This document shows, piece after piece, positions 61,754 to 64,000 of a stretch of DNA of 64,000 nt. Numbering within the stretch: position 1 is the stretch's first letter; each line of letters starts with the position of its first letter. The notes beneath the pieces were generated by a model. The model had not been told where the DNA came from and made no database searches. It saw only the letters and a list, made by a program, of their open reading frames with translations. Source of the DNA: Tistrella mobilis. GTDB taxonomy: Bacteria > Pseudomonadota > Alphaproteobacteria > Tistrellales > Tistrellaceae. The stretch is from positions 1,529,501-1,593,500 of the forward strand of contig NZ_CP121017.1 of NCBI RefSeq assembly GCF_041468085.1, read 5' to 3'. The position numbers and the translations under genes were made by a program.

Positions 61754-61787
61754 CGACGGGCGCATGGTGGCAACCATGCGCCCGTCG
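61754..61787 (-). terminator. Terminator after the sulfhydrylase gene
   Basis: Perfect 15-bp stem CGACGGGCGCATGGT / ACCATGCGCCCGTCG with a 4-base loop, then TTCTTT on the minus strand. Confidence 0.8.
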
Positions 61788-61811
61788 CCGGCATTGACCC
61801 GGAGCAGATGA

Positions 61812-63110
61812 TCAGGCCGCCGTCGCCACCGCCAGAGCCTGTTCGATGTCGGCGATGATGTCGTCGACATGCTCGATGCCGATCGAGAGGCGGACATAAC
61901 CCGGGGTGACGCCCGAGGCCTTCTGTTCCTCTTCCGACAGCTGGCTGTGGGTGGTGGTGGCGGGGTGGATCGCCAGGCTGCGGGCGTCGCCGATATTGGC
62001 GACATGGTAGAGCAGCTTCAGCGCCTCGATGAAGGCGCGGCCGGCTTCGGCACCGCCCTTGATCTCGAAGCCGATCAGCGCGCCATAGCCGCCCTTCAGA
62101 TACTTGTCGGCACGGGCGCGCGCCTCACCCTCGGCCAGGCTCGGATGGGTGACGGTCAGCACCGCCGGATGCTCGGACAGGAACTTGGCGACCAGGGTCG
62201 CGTTCTTGTTGTGCTCGCGCATGCGCAGCGGCAGCGTCTCCAGGCCCTGGATGGTCTGGAAGGCGTTGAAGGGCGAAGCGGCGCAGCCCAGGTCGCGCAG
62301 CAGGGTGACGCGGGCCTTGATGATATAGGCGATGGGGCCGAGCGGCTTCACCGCCTGGGTCCAGACCGCGCCGTGATAGCTGGCATCGGGGGTGTTCAGC
62401 AGCGGCTGACGCTCGGGGAAGGCCTCCCAGTCGAAAGTGCCGCCGTCGATGATGATGCCGCCGATCGAGGTGCCGTGGCCGCCGATATATTTGGTGGTGG
62501 AATAGACCACCACGGCCGCACCATGCTCCAGCGGCCGGGCGATGATCGGGGCGGCGGTGTTGTCGATGATCAGCGGGATGCCGAAGGACTTGCCGATCTC
62601 GGCAACCTCGGCGATCGGGAACACCCGGAGCTTCGGGTTGGGCAGGGTCTCGCCGTAATAGGCGCGGGTGCGGTCGTCGGTGGCGCGGCGGAAATTCTCG
62701 GGGTCCGACGGATCGACGAAGCGGACCTCGATGCCCTGCTGGCGCAGCGTGTTGGCAAACAGATTCCAGGTGCCGCCGTAAAGATCGGTCGACGAGACGA
62801 CATTGTCGCCCGCCTGGGCGAGATTCTGGATCGCCAGCGCCGAGGCCGCCTGACCCGAGGAGACGGCGAGCGCCGCCACACCGCCCTCAAGGGCGGCCAG
62901 GCGCTGCTCCAGCACGTCGGTGGTCGGGTTCATGATCCGGGTATAGATGTTGCCCAGTTCCGACAGTGCGAACAGGTTGGCAGCCTTCGCGGTGCTCTCG
63001 AACTGATACGAGGTCGTCTGGTAGATCGGCACCGCCACCGCGCCGGTGGTGGGGTCCGCACGATAGCCCGCATGCAGAACGGCCGTCTCGGGGTGACGGT
63101 ACTGGGTCAT
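61812..63110 (-). CDS. metY: O-acetylhomoserine sulfhydrylase
   Basis: PLP enzyme of the Cys/Met metabolism family making homocysteine from O-acetylhomoserine and sulfide. 432 residues. PLP lysine in VVYSTTKYIGGHGTSIGG; phosphate/PLP motifs SSGQAASALAIQNLAQAGDN and NIYTRIMNPTTDVLEQRLA; C-terminal ATTTHSQLSEEEQ. This length and the start AVLHAGYRADPTTGAVAVPI are typical of OAH sulfhydrylase rather than cystathionine gamma-synthase. ATG at 63110 with GGAG 10 bases upstream. Works with metQ in methionine supply. Confidence 0.94.
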   Translation of the reverse strand: MTQYRHPETAVLHAGYRADPTTGAVAVPIYQTTSYQFESTAKAANLFALSELGNIYTRIMNPTTDVLEQRLAALEGGVAALAVSSGQAASALAIQNLAQAGDNVVSSTDLYGGTWNLFANTLRQQGIEVRFVDPSDPENFRRATDDRTRAYYGETLPNPKLRVFPIAEVAEIGKSFGIPLIIDNTAAPIIARPLEHGAAVVVYSTTKYIGGHGTSIGGIIIDGGTFDWEAFPERQPLLNTPDASYHGAVWTQAVKPLGPIAYIIKARVTLLRDLGCAASPFNAFQTIQGLETLPLRMREHNKNATLVAKFLSEHPAVLTVTHPSLAEGEARARADKYLKGGYGALIGFEIKGGAEAGRAFIEALKLLYHVANIGDARSLAIHPATTTHSQLSEEEQKASGVTPGYVRLSIGIEHVDDIIADIEQALAVATAA

Positions 63111-63248
63111 CTGGTCTCGCTCCCTGGATGGTGCCGGGCCCGGATCATGTCTTGAGGGGGATATCGCCGGCCCGTTGCCGCACTGTATATAAACGATGCG
63201 CATTGTGGAACCGGCTTCAAACACAAAAAAATCTTGTCAATTCGGCGG

Positions 63249-63282
63249 AAAAAAGCTCCCGACGATGATGATCGCCGGGAGC
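63249..63282 (-). terminator. Terminator after the LeuA/NifV-like gene
   Basis: Minus strand GCTCCCGGCGATCAT ... ATCGTCGGGAGC stem followed by six T. Confidence 0.85.
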
Positions 63283-63361
63283 AGAAGGGGCCGGGAGGCC
63301 CTGCGGGACAGAGAACCGGGCGGAAAGCGAGCCGGCCCTGCGCGGGCAGGCGAATACGGGA

Positions 63362-64000
63362 TCAGCCGGGAAGCCCGGTCCCGCTGTCGGCGACCTCGCG
63401 ATACAGCGCCACCAGCGCACCATGATCATTGAAGCGATCGGGCGTCGGATCGGCCGCGAGCCGGTCGCAGACCGCATCGATCTTGTCGATGTCGATCACC
63501 ACCCCGGCCTCGGCCAGACGGCGGGTGATGGCATTGCGCGGCGTGCCGCCGACCATCACCGCATTGGGGCGGGCCGCCGTCACCGGCCGCACGGGCCAGG
63601 CCTCGGCGGTGCGTGTCCAGCCGAGATGGGTGGGGGCGGTGACGGTACGGGCCTCGGCGCCCAGCAGCGGCTTCGTCGGCATCAGCGGCAGGTGGATCAT
63701 CTTGCGCAGGGCATGGGCGGCCTCGATCACCGGCTCCAGCGCCACATCGGTCGCAAGCCCCATGCGCGGGCCGTTGAGGCGCAGCTGGGCGATCGCCTCT
63801 TCGAGCGCGGTATTGCCGGCCCGCTCGCCGATGCCGCAGAGCGTCGCCTGGAAGCTGTCGGCGCCTGCCTCCAGCGCCGCCAGCGTGTTGGCGAGTGCCA
63901 GCCCCATATCGTCGTGGCAATGGGCCGAGAGGATGACATCCGGCCCGACCCAGGACCGCATGGCGCGGACCAGGGCGGCGAATTCATGCGGCAGCGCGCA
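63362..64000 (-). CDS. Isopropylmalate/homocitrate synthase-like protein (DRE-TIM family), partial
   Basis: The C-terminal ~212 residues of an acetyl-CoA-dependent aldol synthase; the gene runs off the right edge. Metal-binding motif LSAHCHDDMGLALANTLAAL and SFQATLCGIGERAGNTALEE are shared by LeuA, NifV/homocitrate synthase and CimA. The part after the barrel is short (about 100 residues) and lacks the LeuA leucine-regulatory domain, so homocitrate synthase-like or an unregulated isopropylmalate synthase are both possible. The catalytic N-terminus is not visible. Confidence 0.85.
   Translation of the reverse strand, partial: CALPHEFAALVRAMRSWVGPDVILSAHCHDDMGLALANTLAALEAGADSFQATLCGIGERAGNTALEEAIAQLRLNGPRMGLATDVALEPVIEAAHALRKMIHLPLMPTKPLLGAEARTVTAPTHLGWTRTAEAWPVRPVTAARPNAVMVGGTPRNAITRRLAEAGVVIDIDKIDAVCDRLAADPTPDRFNDHGALVALYREVADSGTGLPG

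Noticed and set aside
63185-63240. Promoter for the sulfhydrylase gene (TTGACA and TATATA on the minus strand)
   Set aside because: The two boxes are too far apart to pair, and neither has a suitable partner at 16-19 bases.

Overview
The window is about 64 kb of GC-rich, gene-dense bacterial chromosome. Gene content and order point to an alphaproteobacterium, probably related to the Rhodospirillales (a Tistrella- or Azospirillum-like organism is my guess, not proven). The pointers are the block murA-hisG(short form)-hisD-UPF0262-arsC-like-infA-maf-rng-yacG, the dxs/ispA/xseB block, a SAM-II riboswitch before metQ, and a CheZ-like protein ending in SQSDIDSLFD. No insertion sequence, phage gene or CRISPR array was seen.

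Layout. 0-2.4 kb: type I secretion adaptor (cut by the left edge) and ABC exporter. 2.5-11.2 kb: AbrB-family permease, HDAC-like deacetylase, xseB-ispA-dxs-tlyA (isoprenoid precursors plus housekeeping), a Crp/Fnr regulator and a PhaC-like alpha/beta hydrolase. 11.3-13 kb: a ferritin-like protein, a rhodanese and a VapBC pair whose toxin gene is frameshifted. 13-19.9 kb: a lipid/acyl-CoA catabolic locus (acyl-CoA ligase, TetR, thiolase, two MaoC hydratases, SDR, acyl-CoA dehydrogenase). A perfect 14-bp palindrome on the -10 element of the thiolase operon is the likely TetR operator. 19.9-20.8 kb: PrlF-YhaV toxin-antitoxin with its operator between -35 and -10. 20.8-31.2 kb: PhzF-like, AhpD-like, aroC, fabI, YihY, DnaJ-like, glycine-zipper lipoprotein, pdxH, CDF transporter, apt, tag, ygfZ. 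31.4-36.5 kb: three glycosyltransferases and asnB, probably a surface-glycan locus. 36.6-40.6 kb: a DUF1176-like protein, a large sensor kinase and two identical tRNA-Thr genes. 40.7-51.6 kb: the conserved dcd/murA/his/infA/rng block, interrupted by a LysR-MFS pair. 51.7 kb: tRNA-Phe with a clear promoter.

The most interesting part is 52.3-57.4 kb. A divergent PqqD-like gene faces a 47-codon gene that is easily missed. Its product has a lasso-peptide-type leader and a 13-residue putative core ending in Ser. Downstream lie an HprK-like serine kinase, a two-part protein (unknown N-terminal domain plus a squalene-cyclase-like toroid), a Nif11-like microprotein ending in GGGG, and an amidohydrolase. 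No lasso cyclase or leader peptidase is present, so this looks like an undescribed type of RiPP (ribosomally made, modified peptide) locus rather than a normal lasso cluster.

57.4-64 kb: an orphan CheZ-like phosphatase, a MetRS-like protein lacking recognisable catalytic motifs, tRNA-Asp, a winged-helix protein with an Rmf/CrpP-like tail, and methionine genes (metQ behind a SAM-II riboswitch and terminator; O-acetylhomoserine sulfhydrylase). A LeuA/NifV-like synthase is cut by the right edge.
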